Part shown: positions 55,193 through 64,000 of the stretch, in pieces
How the letters are laid out: each line of letters opens with the position of its first letter
Position numbering within the stretch: position 1 is the first letter of the stretch
DNA from: Fen-1301 sp963786395
Lineage (GTDB): Bacteria > Bacteroidota > Ignavibacteria > Ignavibacteriales > Ignavibacteriaceae
DNA length: 64,000 bases
Assembly: GCA_963786395.1 (NCBI GenBank)
Contig: CAWAZD010000017.1
Coordinates: forward strand, 62,001 to 126,000
Direction of reading: 5' to 3'
The notes under the pieces: generated by a model
Databases searched by the model: none
The model's input: only the letters and a program-made list of their open reading frames with translations
Told to the model about the DNA's origin: nothing
Made by a program: the position numbers and the translations under genes

Positions 55193-55867
55193 ATGAAAGG
55201 CCTTATCCAAATAGCCGGAATAATTGATGCAGCAGAAGCTAAAATGTTAATGGATTTGGGGGTTGATTATCTTGGTTTCCCTTTACGTTTGCCTGTAAAT
55301 AAAGATGACCTTACTGAAGACGAAGCTGTTGAAGTAATAAAGAATATAAACTCTCCACATAAAGCAGTCCTTATTACTTATTTAAATAAGAGCGATGAAA
55401 TTATTAGTTTCTGCGATAAATTAAATGTTAAAGTTGTTCAGCTTCATGGCGAAATATCTTCAGGAGAATTAAAAAAGCTTAAACTTATCCGTCCTGAGAT
55501 AGAAGTAATCAAAAGTCTTGTTGTAAATGGAGGCAATTACCCTGAACTTGAAAATATTGTTAATGACCTGTCCCCGTGGGTCGATTTCTTTATTACGGAT
55601 ACTTATGACCCCTCTACCGGTGCATCCGGTGCAACCGGGAAAACGCATGATTGGCAGATAAGCAGAAAGCTTGTTGAAGTTTCACCAAAACCAATTATTC
55701 TTGCCGGTGGACTAAATCCATCAAATGTAAGGCAGGCAGTACTTAATATAAAACCAGCCGGTGTAGATGTTCATACGGGAGTGGAATCATTTGGTGGAAG
55801 AAAGGATTTTAATCTTGTTAAAGAATTCATATCTGAATCGAAAAAAGCTTTCACTGAAATCAGATAA
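55193..55867 (+). CDS. TrpF-like (phosphoribosylanthranilate isomerase family) protein lacking the catalytic Cys
   Basis: A 224-aa TIM-barrel protein of the PRAI family. It carries the barrel segments KVVQLHGEIS, FFITDTYDPSTGASGATGKT (general-acid Asp region) and the phosphate-binding AGGLNPSNVRQAV with DVHTGVE near the end. In true TrpF the first strand is KICGIT, whose Cys is the general base. Here it reads IQIAGII, so Cys is Ala and Thr is Ile. It is not next to other trp genes. It may be a paralogue with a new substrate or a non-catalytic protein; activity as TrpF is doubtful. Confidence 0.85.
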   Translation: MKGLIQIAGIIDAAEAKMLMDLGVDYLGFPLRLPVNKDDLTEDEAVEVIKNINSPHKAVLITYLNKSDEIISFCDKLNVKVVQLHGEISSGELKKLKLIRPEIEVIKSLVVNGGNYPELENIVNDLSPWVDFFITDTYDPSTGASGATGKTHDWQISRKLVEVSPKPIILAGGLNPSNVRQAVLNIKPAGVDVHTGVESFGGRKDFNLVKEFISESKKAFTEIR

Positions 55868-55877
55868 TAACACAAAT

Positions 55878-55904
55878 AAAAAAGGCCGTCTTATTCAGAC
55901 GGCC
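55878..55904 (-). terminator. intrinsic terminator
   Basis: The stem GGCCGTCT/AGACGGCC with a five-base loop is followed on the minus strand by six T. It ends the T9SS gene that stops at 55961 and lies between two convergent genes. Confidence 0.85.
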
Positions 55905-55960
55905 CAGGAATTAAATATCCCATTTACAAATTAAGTTAGAAGTAGTTCAATACGAACCAA

Positions 55961-57310
55961 TTACTTCATCAACATTAATTTCTTTGAACTAACAAAGTTT
56001 TTACCTGATGCTTTTTCAATTGCTGTCATTTTGTAAATATAAACGCCTGAGGCTACATTCTTAAATGTATTTGCACCAACATTTAATGAATAGAAACCCG
56101 CTGACTGTTCATTGTTTACAAGATCGGCAACTTTCTGGCCGGTAATATTATACAGTTCTATTTTAACTCTTGAATCAACAGGGACTGCATATTCAATCTT
56201 AGTTGAAGGGTTAAATGGATTTGGATAGTTCTGACTTAAAGAAAAACTACCAGGTGCGTTATTACTAGTCGTAACTATATCACTGTATTTAAAAGTTCCA
56301 TCAAAGTCAATCTGTTTCAAACGATAATTGATTTTTCCACTGACTGAACTGATATCAGTATATGAATAATGGTTAGCAGCAAGTGTACTACCAGCTCCTT
56401 TAATGAAACTGATTGTTGACCATGCATTATCACTAACTGCTTTTCTTTCAACTTCAAAACCTTTATTGTTAATTTCAGAAGCTGTTTTCCAGGTAAGAAT
56501 AACTTTACCGTTTGAAGAGTTTGCAGTGAATGAAGTTAATTCAACTGGCAATGCGCCGACATTAAGAAGTGACCAGGCACCTGATGAACTGTTTAAGGAA
56601 CCTGTAACTCTGATGCCGTCAATTGAACCTGTAGGATTATTAACACCTCTATTGTGCCAAATAATACCACTGCAATTTGATGAAGTATAATCTGGCTGAC
56701 CAGCAAATACTTTTGCATCTGCAAGAGCAGTATCGGGTTCAGCACCGCTAGTCGGATTTATCCACATATAGCAAGTGTTCCCTGATTGACCCAGAGCGGT
56801 ATTATTTGAGTTATATCTAATAACAACTAAGTATGTTTGATTCGTATTTAATACTTTTGAAGAAAAGCTTGCAGTATTAGAACTTTTTGAAACACCCAGA
56901 TTATATGTTGTAGGAGTTATCTGCTGTGCAAACAACTTAGCATAATAATTTGAAGTACCGGGTGCTTGCCCAAGAGAAAAGAAATAACCCGTAGCTGTTG
57001 TATATGTAGTATTTAGATTCAACAACAATGTAGCATATATTACTATCCCGGGTGTGTGAAGATTATATGAAGTATCGGCAAAATCACGATAAACTCTTGA
57101 TGAGGTTGCTAGATTGATAGGCGAAAATCAGAATAATGCCGTTTCCGGTAATTGTAACCGAGGATAAACAAAAGGAGTGATAGCAGCAACAGAGGCGTCA
57201 GGACCCGAACCAAACTTAGTCCATCCGCTCTGACCGGCTAAAACTCCGGCACTATAACCAGTAAAATCTCAGAGAACAAAACTGAATTTGGATTAGGACT
57301 GAAAATTGGC
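55961..57310 (-). pseudogene. T9SS-secreted protein, 5' end missing and frame broken
   Basis: The intact part (57028 to 55961, 355 aa) has a lectin-like beta region, then a fibronectin-like segment (ALPVELTSFTANSSNGKVIL) and a T9SS sorting domain (SQNYPNPFNPSTKIEYAVPV, ASGVYIYKM). Upstream, reading continues to about 57300 with AGQSGWTKFGSGPDASVA and further matches in shifted frames. No start codon or signal peptide is found there, and the preceding gene ends without a sorting domain close by. It looks like a deletion junction or misassembly near 57300. Probably non-functional as given. Confidence 0.7.
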
Positions 57311-58798
57311 TTCGATTAAAAATTTACCATAATTACTTGAAGCTAAATCAGAAATAACACCGGCTGGGGTGATGGCAAAAAAAGCACCTGGCCGTGTTGG
57401 GAGTCCGTATCTAAACCAATAGGATACCAACCGCTAACAGCTGTGCCGGTATATAGACCTACATAAACTGAATCGTTATTGATAGCAGGGGCTGTAGGGA
57501 AAATTAAAGTTACATAATTTAATGTATCAGTAGCCAAAAAACGTAATCCGCTGTCTGAGCTATTACTGTTCCTGCTTTATCAAAGGCAATTCCTCTGATT
57601 GTTTTACCACTGCCGTTATAAATGAATATCTTTGCAGAATTCAATAAGGCATTTCCATGCACATAAAATTTTGAAACCATGCTGCTGCGGCTCCCAAACT
57701 TAATGCATTAGGTAATGTTGCAGCTGTGAAAGTTGCTCCATTAGTATAAGCAAATGTATTTGTATTATTTACAGTATGTATTATTGAACTAGAATTATTC
57801 ATCAGATTGCCATCTGCAGGAACATTAACTGTAACAGTATCTGCTCCGACAACAGTGGGACTAAAACTACTAAAAGTAACTGTTGCTGATCCACCTACAG
57901 GAATCGAAGCAATTGTCTGGATATCAGTAAATGAATTACTGCCTTTAACTGTTAATGTACAAGGAAGAGCTGTTATAATATTATCTCCGGTGTTGCTTAC
58001 GACTGCTGAAATCGTATGCGGAACACCAAAACCAAGTGGTAATTTACCTAATGTATAAACAGCCTGAACTGAAGCATCTGTACCGACCAAATAACCAAGT
58101 CTTGTATCAGGTCTGAAAGATGAAGCTGCTAAAGTAGCTGGCAAAACAGTAGCTGATTGTTGACTCTTCAAACCATTTACCAGGGCAGTATTGCAATATG
58201 CGATATTATAAGCAGTGGCAACTGGGCTTGTTGGATTTGAATATTCCCAAGCTATATATAAACCACCGCCTGTGTAAGTAAAAGATGACGCGGATGACAA
58301 ATTGTGGTCAAATGTAAGGGCTGCTGGAATATTGTCATTGCTGCTGTCAACTCTTGTCATAGTAGAAATAGCAGTTGACCATGTTGTGCTCATGTTATTA
58401 GCAACGTCTGCGGTGTTTTGGAAATAAACCTGGAAAGTACCAGCTGTAGGTGTATTTTGAGCTGCTGCGTAACTAAATCCTAATGAAGAAAAATTTACAC
58501 CGCTAGGCACACCATATGCCTGCAATTCAGCTGCAGTAATCAGATAAACGCATCGTGCATAACGAATTGTATTTCCACCCTGCGGAGCCCTGCTGTTTGC
58601 AGAAGTGCCGCTGCCGGGCAATACCAGATTAATGGCCTGTGTACCATTGGTGCCGGATATCTTAAAATTTTGGTTATGAAGAAAATTATTGAAATTTGTG
58701 ACTCCCGGGCCGGAATGTTCAGGAATGTCCTGGGCAAAAGTCGGCTTAAAAGAAATCGCGAAAAGAACAAGGAAAAAGAGACGTAAACACTGTTTCAT
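57311..58798 (-). pseudogene. secreted protein with T9SS context, frame broken and 3' end missing
   Basis: A first piece of 385 aa (58798-57641) has a signal peptide (MKQCLRLFFLVLFAISFKPT then FA/Q) and beta-rich sequence such as GGLYIAWEYSNPTSP and a CARDB-like segment (about residues 260-330, VVSNTGDNIITALPCTLTV). It then continues in other frames: VSKFYVHGNALLNSAKIFIY, LATDTLNYVTLIFPTAPAIN and RPGAFFAITPAGVISDLASS down to about 57315. Breaks lie near 57655, 57550 and 57395; the last is beside a T7 run. No sorting domain is present in this frame before the next gene remnant. Confidence 0.75.
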
Positions 58799-58919
58799 GG
58801 GTACCTCTATTGAGTTGATTTATTAAACAAAAATTCCTTAGTCTTAATATTTAGGTATGATCTAAAAAGAAATATTGTTTGTTTGTCATGAATATATGTT
58901 TATAATTTTCCTAATGCAA

Positions 58920-59503
58920 TAGTCATGATAGAAATAATTAAAAAAAATAAGGAATCCTTATTTGTATGGCGATTTAAGAAAATATCAGAGATTTGATCTC
59001 CCTCAATCCTATTTAGTAAAAGGATTTTGGTTCTATACAAGTTACTTCTCCTGCTGATACACTTTCTTTTGTTGTTAAAAGTGTAAATAATGATGGCTCA
59101 CCGGGTACTACTATAACATCAATGACCAGAGATACTGATCAATTAGCAGCTAATGGTTGGAATTATTTCACCTTACCAGCTAATATGCCGGTTGGAAAAT
59201 CCGTTTTTGTCGGTTATGAATGGACTGCCGCTGTCAAAGATACATTCGGATTAGCGAGTCAACCCTACTACTCAGATAAAATATGCTTTGTTAGCTAACA
59301 GTAATGTAAAAGTTACTATATATAACGCTCTTGGCGAAAAAATGAGAGAACTCACCAATGAAATTCAGCAGTCAGGTGTTCATGTAGTGAACTTCAACGC
59401 TGCAGGATTATCAAGCGGTGTTTATTTCTATTCTATCCAGGCTAATGCTGTTGATGGAAGCAAGAACTTTACTGCTACAAAGAAAATGATTTTGATGAAG
59501 TAA
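58920..59503 (+). pseudogene. remnant of a T9SS-sorted protein on the plus strand
   Basis: Reading starts without a start codon at about 58942 (PYLYGDLRKYQRFDLPQSYL), shifts frame near 59030 (SIQVTSPADTLSFVVKSVNN), stops at about 59298, and continues in another frame with LANSNVKVTIYNALGEKMRE and SSGVYFYSIQANAVDG, ending MILMK, a T9SS sorting domain. A strong terminator follows, so this is the true 3' end of a gene whose beginning is lost. Confidence 0.75.
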
Positions 59504-59525
59504 TCTTAATTATTCTTTTTACTGA

Positions 59526-59557
59526 AAAAGCCTTTGGGTAAAACCAAAGGCTTTTTT
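59526..59557. terminator. intrinsic terminator
   Basis: The stem AAAGCCTTTGG/CCAAAGGCTTT with a short loop (GTAAAA) ends in T7 on the plus strand and, with its A run, T5 on the minus strand. It separates the plus-strand remnant from the convergent PAP2 gene. Confidence 0.9.
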
Positions 59558-59602
59558 TATAGGATAGGGACCATTCCCTGACACCGTTAATAAGTCTAAC
59601 CT

Positions 59603-60319
59603 CTACTTTAGAAAATCCGGCTGCCATTTTAGTGCTAATCCTGTTGCCTGGGGTGCGGTAAACATTTCTACTGTGAAATTCTTGTCCTGAACCCGGTGAA
59701 ATTCCGGTATTAAAATTCCGCATAAAGCTCCTATGCCAAACCCCACCATTATATCGGTTGGAAAATGAGCCAAAGCTCTTAATCTAAAATAGGACATTAT
59801 AAGAGGCGGTACTGAGGCAGCGGCATATATAAAATATTTATTCATACCCAATTCCGGGTGGTAATCACAGTAAACCTTAGCAGTAAAAAAAGAAGCCGCG
59901 GCTGTGGCTGCAACATGCCCGCTATAAAATGAATTCCGGTTGGCTCCTCTGGTTCTTACATCATTGATTCCTATTGCATCGTAATATACAACCGGACGAA
60001 ATCTATTCTGAAAAGTCGCTCCGAAAGGAGTATAAAGGTAAACGTTATTTGAAATTGTTTGCGTTTGCATATACATTAGAAGTATATCAAGCCAATCCTT
60101 TCTGATATTATGATCCAGCAGTGTTAACGCAGGTAGAAACACAGTTACTGCCTGTAACTGATCTGATATTTTTACATAAAAGTTCATATCTGCCGGATTA
60201 AATCTTAATGCCCAACGGTCAATAACTGTGATATCATTTCTATCCAGATTCTGTAACTCTATGACAGATATACTCGATTTGTTAGATATCCAGGGAACTC
60301 CAACTTTTTCTAACACCAT
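59603..60319 (-). CDS. PAP2-family phosphatase, true start uncertain
   Basis: A membrane phosphatase of the PAP2 (lipid phosphatase) family. The ATG at 60319 gives 238 aa, but the coding sequence continues upstream in frame to about 60472 with a clear signal peptide (SWFKIAIVIIFSVCLFKQAN then AQ). No ATG, GTG or TTG occurs there; an ATC-ATC pair stands at the expected start, 5 bases after AAGG. The PAP2 motifs are FQNRFRPVVYYD, SFYSGHVAATAAAS and RALAHFPTDIMVGFG. It probably dephosphorylates a lipid or prenyl diphosphate in the periplasm. The missing start codon suggests ATG to ATC change or a read error. Confidence 0.85.
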   Translation of the reverse strand: MVLEKVGVPWISNKSSISVIELQNLDRNDITVIDRWALRFNPADMNFYVKISDQLQAVTVFLPALTLLDHNIRKDWLDILLMYMQTQTISNNVYLYTPFGATFQNRFRPVVYYDAIGINDVRTRGANRNSFYSGHVAATAAASFFTAKVYCDYHPELGMNKYFIYAAASVPPLIMSYFRLRALAHFPTDIMVGFGIGALCGILIPEFHRVQDKNFTVEMFTAPQATGLALKWQPDFLK

Positions 60320-60727
60320 TCCTACGACTATATTACCACCTGTTATCCAATAATTAACATGGTATGGGTGGATTGAAGAATCACTTGATGATGATTGAGC
60401 ATTTGCCTGTTTGAATAAACAAACACTGAAAATAATAACGATAGCGATTTTAAACCAGGAAGTTTTGATGATACTGACCTTAAATTTATTTAATTAATTT
60501 TTATAGATATTAAGCATACTTAGTTTACATGCTATTATGAAATACCCATCCTAAGCTTTCTTAAAGCTATAATAATTAGATATAAATTAAATCGACCAAA
60601 GGGATGAAAAAAGAACTACGTCGCAATACCCAATAACCATAGCAAATCCAATTGTAATTATACCTTAAACTTTATATTTTTAATTAACTAGAAGATATTT
60701 TTTTCTTGAATATATAATGAGCAAACA

Positions 60728-61273
60728 ATGACTTCAGATACTGTTCTTAGTGGGACCGGTTTCATTTATGATAATCTCTCCTTAAAAAATATCCGTATGT
60801 ACCTTTTTTCATCACTATTTGTAATTGGGAATATTGCACTCCCCTTCATTTGTCATGCAATTCCAAACGGTGGTAAAATGTTTCTCCCGATTTACTTCTT
60901 CACTCTAATTGCATCTTACAAATTTGGTTTGAAAACGGGACTTTTAACCGCTGTAATCTCTCCCTTCGCTAACTACCTTCTGCTTGGAATGCCACCAGCG
61001 AATATGTTAATTTCTGTTGTCGGTAATTCAGCTCTTATTGCCCTGGCTGCTTCGTTTATTGCTTCAAAAACCCGGCGGTTGTCTTTAATTTTAATTGCTG
61101 CTGTTACAATAACTCAACAGACAGCCTATGTTTTAATATCTTTATTATTCGGTATTTCTTTTAATATTATAACCGACTCCCTTCAACTTGCCATCCCGGG
61201 TATGCTTCTACAGGTAATTGGTGGATATTTATTACTGCGTGCGTTGAAAGGATATGAAATTAAAAACTCTTGA
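60728..61273 (+). CDS. ECF transporter S component
   Basis: A 181-aa membrane protein with six hydrophobic segments. HAIPNGGKMFLPIYFF and FGLKTGLLTAVISPFANYLL are typical of ECF S components, the substrate-binding subunits for vitamins or metals. It overlaps by 20 bases a phosphoribosyltransferase gene, which suggests a nucleobase or a compound that is phosphoribosylated after entry. The A/T energising subunits are not in the window and may be shared. Substrate unknown. Confidence 0.75.
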   Translation: MTSDTVLSGTGFIYDNLSLKNIRMYLFSSLFVIGNIALPFICHAIPNGGKMFLPIYFFTLIASYKFGLKTGLLTAVISPFANYLLLGMPPANMLISVVGNSALIALAASFIASKTRRLSLILIAAVTITQQTAYVLISLLFGISFNIITDSLQLAIPGMLLQVIGGYLLLRALKGYEIKNS

Positions 61274-61655
61274 AGAGATAAAAGAACGCATAATTCAAAT
61301 AACTTTTAAGGAAGAGTTTGATTTAATTGTGGCTATTGCCCGCGGAGGTATCTTCCCTGCAGCTATGCTTCAGCAGAAACTAGGAATAGGATTAGAAATA
61401 ATCTGGCTTAACTTCAGAGATGAAAACCAACAGCCTAAATATGATACACCCCATCTGGTGAAAGCTCCCAATTTTGAATTTACGGGGAAGAAAATACTTC
61501 TGGTTGATGACCGCAGCAGGACAGGCAGCACGTTCATGAAAGCTAAAGAACTTCTTTCCGGATCAGAATTAGTAAAATCTTTAGTAGTAAATGGTGAGGC
61601 TGACTATTCTCTCTTCAATGAACCCTGTTTTATTTTCCCGTGGCGGTTAGTTTAG
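61254..61655 (+). CDS. phosphoribosyltransferase
   Basis: A 133-aa type I PRT. The PRPP-binding loop ILLVDDRSRTGSTFMKAKEL (about 81-100) and the ARGG turn with FDLIVAIARGGIFPAAML (about 22-39) are conserved. It resembles xanthine-guanine-type enzymes, but the base pocket cannot be read. It overlaps the S component gene upstream, so it is probably the trapping step for an imported base. Confidence 0.82.
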   Translation: MKLKTLEEIKERIIQITFKEEFDLIVAIARGGIFPAAMLQQKLGIGLEIIWLNFRDENQQPKYDTPHLVKAPNFEFTGKKILLVDDRSRTGSTFMKAKELLSGSELVKSLVVNGEADYSLFNEPCFIFPWRLV

Positions 61656-61667
61656 ACCATACAATAT

Positions 61668-61952
61668 TTATTCGATATCATCATCTATATCTTCAGGAAT
61701 AGATCCGGTTTCATCTTCAGAAGCCAGATATCTTTCTGCCTCCTTGGCATTTTCAATAGCTTTATCAGAAAAGGTAAAATCCGGATTAAGTTCCTTTAGT
61801 TTTTCCAACTCGCTGAATAAAATTGAAAAATTCTCCTTCATGTCGCATAAACAGAAATCAATATATGACGGATCCTTTTTAAATACTTCGGGTAATAGCA
61901 TACCCGCATACTTACCAAATTCTAACTCATCAAACAGATAATATAATTTCAT
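61668..61952 (-). CDS. small protein with exonuclease-X-C-terminal-like FGKY motif
   Basis: A 94-aa acidic protein. LEFGKYAGMLLPEVFKKDPSYIDFCL matches the 'FGKYKGxxxxEVxxxDPxYIxWCL' motif seen at the C-terminus of some exonuclease-like proteins and in DUF3820. The tail is acidic (EDIDDDIE). It starts at 61952 and lies between the PRT gene and the receptor gene, convergent with the former. Function unknown. Confidence 0.65.
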   Translation of the reverse strand: MKLYYLFDELEFGKYAGMLLPEVFKKDPSYIDFCLCDMKENFSILFSELEKLKELNPDFTFSDKAIENAKEAERYLASEDETGSIPEDIDDDIE

Positions 61953-62083
61953 TTCTCTTCCTCTTCTTTTGACAGTGCAATGATAATATTAAAACTTTGT
62001 ATTGTGTTTTTGTTGCGTGCAACTTATAATATTACAAAACTGTTGTCAAGGACTATATCGCACTTTTGTATTAAACTTTTTTG

Positions 62084-64000
62084 TTAATTGCCTTCTGAGG
62101 GTTTATCTCTACCATCATCTACATTTCTGTTCTGGCGGAATTTAAAATCATTGAAATTCCAGCTTACAGTAATAGCCACACTTCGATTCCGTGGCAGGTT
62201 GGTTTCATTATACGAATAAAAATCGGAACCTGTTACTTCAGATTTATTGCTTGTTGGGGTAAATAGATTATTTCCACTTACTGATACTGATAACTTTTCG
62301 TCAAAGAAATCACGGCTCAGGCTGAAACTCAACCATGATGATGTATAATTCGTATATCTGCTATCCATGTATTTGAAATTAACGATACAATATATTCCTA
62401 ACCTGAATTTTTCCCAAAGATTAAAATTACCATTTGTCCTTAAAGCCCATGTGTCACGGTTTATGTTTATATTTTCATTAACTGTCTCAATGCTAAGTCC
62501 GGCTGTCTGAATTATTTTCATGTACGATAATGTTATGTTTAGCATTCCCAGCCAATCAGGAACTGTAATGGGTAAAGGAGATCCCTTCATTAATTGAACT
62601 GTCAGATCCGCACCATAAGTGTGCCGCACTGTCATATTAACTGTGGTATTGTAAAATCTTCCATCAGGTAAAACCGTACTAATGTATATAGGATTTCCGT
62701 TGTTAAGTGTATAGTATAATTTAATAAAAGGATTTAATCCCGTCTCAAAAATATTGCTGTATGTAGGTTTGAGTAAAGGATTTCCCTGAGAAATGCTGTT
62801 AGGACTGCTAATTATTGTGAAAGGATTTATTAATTCCATTTGGGGACGCGTTATACGTCTTGTCGCATTTAAATATAACCTGAGGGATGGACTGATATTA
62901 TGAGAGAGATTTATTGTTGGGAAAAAATCAGTATATGTATTTGTAAAACTTTCACCCGTTGTATATTGAATCCCGTTGGCATATGTGTGTTCCACACGCA
63001 TTCCTGCTTTCAAATTAAGTATCCAGATTTTATACATCCACGTCCCGTAAACCGCCAGAATACTTTCTTTATATCTAAAATTATTTGATAACCCGGTACT
63101 ATCGTACCATTTTGCTAAAGAATATACATAATCCTCATTGCTATAATCATTCCTCCTGTCCCGGGATGTAAACTTATACCCTGTTTCAAATTTACCAATG
63201 CTTTCGGTTGGATTAACATAATCAGAGTTAATATTGTAAGTATTATTTCTCGCGCTAGTTGAGTTATCCTGCAGAACCGGATTTACCTGATTGCTATAGT
63301 TAGTCGTATTAACGTCATCATTTCTGGATGATAATTTCGACCAGTAAATATCTGTAGTAAATTCACACCCGTTATTATTAAATTTTCTTTTATAAAACCC
63401 CTGATACATTTGACTGTTATAAATATTTTTGGCACTATTATCAAACATGTAATTATAAAGGAGAAAGCTATTGTACAATCCGGATATATCTGAATTTGTA
63501 ATCATATTATAATCACTACCATACTCCATATAATTTCCTGATACAGAAAAAGAATTTACAGTATCCGGATCGTAATCTAATCCCAAAGAAAAGCTGGCAT
63601 TCTTATAATTACTGTTCATGTTCCCGGTTGATGCTTCGTGAGTAGGATCAATAAGATTATATTTATTTATATACCGGTTATTTGAATATTCAAATTCTTG
63701 AAGCCCTCCCCATCCGGAAGTAAATAAATTGAATTTGTCTTTTCTGTAATTGAAGTAGGCACTGGGATAATTTCCTCCACTGGTATTTGTGTAAAGTGAC
63801 AGTGAACCATTAAAGTTGTCTTCCATGTTCTTGGCAGTAATAAGGTTAATAATCCCAACATCTCCTTCTGCTTCATATTTTGAGGAAGGAGTGGTCATAA
63901 TTTCAACTTTTTCTAAATAGGATGAAGGCATCTGGAAAAGTGTTTTATCAATATTAGGTTCAGGTTTTCCGTTGACTAATATTTTTACCCCTGTGCTCCC
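62084..64000 (-). CDS. TonB-dependent receptor, outer_membrane beta-barrel family (5' end beyond the window)
   Basis: The frame is open to base 64000, giving 638 visible residues. The first part, KILVNGKPEPNIDKTLFQMP then SSYLEKVEIMTTPSSKYEAEGDVGIINLIT, is the end of a plug domain. The rest is a barrel with many aromatic strands and the RRITRPQMELINPFTII segment typical of the SusC-unrelated 'outer membrane beta-barrel' family of Bacteroidota receptors. The C-terminus has a polar tail (FRQNRNVDDGRDKPSEGN). It probably imports a siderophore or peptide with TonB energy; substrate not readable. Confidence 0.9.
   Translation of the reverse strand, partial: GSTGVKILVNGKPEPNIDKTLFQMPSSYLEKVEIMTTPSSKYEAEGDVGIINLITAKNMEDNFNGSLSLYTNTSGGNYPSAYFNYRKDKFNLFTSGWGGLQEFEYSNNRYINKYNLIDPTHEASTGNMNSNYKNASFSLGLDYDPDTVNSFSVSGNYMEYGSDYNMITNSDISGLYNSFLLYNYMFDNSAKNIYNSQMYQGFYKRKFNNNGCEFTTDIYWSKLSSRNDDVNTTNYSNQVNPVLQDNSTSARNNTYNINSDYVNPTESIGKFETGYKFTSRDRRNDYSNEDYVYSLAKWYDSTGLSNNFRYKESILAVYGTWMYKIWILNLKAGMRVEHTYANGIQYTTGESFTNTYTDFFPTINLSHNISPSLRLYLNATRRITRPQMELINPFTIISSPNSISQGNPLLKPTYSNIFETGLNPFIKLYYTLNNGNPIYISTVLPDGRFYNTTVNMTVRHTYGADLTVQLMKGSPLPITVPDWLGMLNITLSYMKIIQTAGLSIETVNENININRDTWALRTNGNFNLWEKFRLGIYCIVNFKYMDSRYTNYTSSWLSFSLSRDFFDEKLSVSVSGNNLFTPTSNKSEVTGSDFYSYNETNLPRNRSVAITVSWNFNDFKFRQNRNVDDGRDKPSEGN

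Noticed and set aside
55193..55867. A normal trpF gene
   Set aside because: The catalytic Cys is Ala and no other tryptophan gene is near, so the gene symbol was withheld.
1..64000. tRNA or rRNA genes
   Set aside because: Looked for T-loop-like GTTCGA/GTTCAA segments with matching stems; the hits (for example about 1735) belong to dispersed repeats. None found, though a covariance search would be decisive.

Overview
The window looks like a chromosomal segment of an AT-rich, Gram-negative member of the Bacteroidota/Chlorobi/Ignavibacteria group, most likely Ignavibacteria. Five of its predicted secreted proteins or remnants end in type IX secretion (T9SS) sorting domains, four of them with the 'NYPNPFNP' signature that is frequent in that lineage. 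The window also has a TonB-dependent receptor, Omp85-type and porin-type outer membrane proteins, a type 2 IPP isomerase and a Bacteroidota-style kdp locus. This placement is inferred from protein families; no rRNA or tRNA gene was found.

Layout. 1-1.4 kb: the end of a membrane protein cut by the window edge and a frameshifted dipeptide epimerase. 1.8-6.6 kb: a tight minus-strand operon of a 52-aa membrane peptide, acyl carrier protein, MBOAT acyltransferase, FkbH-type HAD/GNAT protein, MaoC-type hotdog protein and SDR reductase. I read it as a carrier-protein-dependent surface acylation system built like Dlt, but apparently loaded by FkbH instead of an adenylating ligase. 6.9-18 kb: three T9SS-type secreted proteins, one with five 300-bp internal repeats, around a purK-purE-comEC block. 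18.2-25 kb: a six-gene operon of an Omp85/peptidase/propeller fusion, PQQ-propeller lipoprotein, PEGA protein, prmC, dtd and an alkaline-phosphatase-superfamily enzyme. 25.2-30.3 kb: an operon of IPP isomerase, polyprenyl synthase, HPr, enzyme I and phosphoglucose/phosphomannose isomerase. 31-38.6 kb: an MFS sugar transporter, a heavily frameshifted secreted subtilase and an outer membrane protein. 39-52 kb: a HEPN/MNT pair, then the kdp locus (split KdpD, histidine kinase, porin, two tiny membrane peptides, KdpA, B, C) and a KimA-like transporter. 52-55.9 kb: ModB/ModC, an NtrC-type regulator and a TrpF-like protein lacking the catalytic Cys. 56-59.5 kb: damaged T9SS genes. 59.6-64 kb: a PAP2 phosphatase, an ECF S component with a phosphoribosyltransferase, and a TonB-dependent receptor running off the right edge.

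Two features stand out across the window. First, the intergenic spaces are full of short dispersed palindromes of at least three families. One copy is split by a MITE-like element, and two copies have entered the coding sequences of prmC and dtd. Second, many genes, including normally essential types such as ptsI, are broken by single-base indels. That pattern suggests sequence error at least as much as decay, so broken genes are given as merged loci with the break positions stated.

Regulation. The three kdp transcription units each carry a sigma-54-like -24/-12 element. Paired 8-bp boxes exactly 20 bp apart lie between or upstream of them, which fits control by the NtrC-type regulator encoded at 53.5 kb in place of the usual OmpR-type KdpE.
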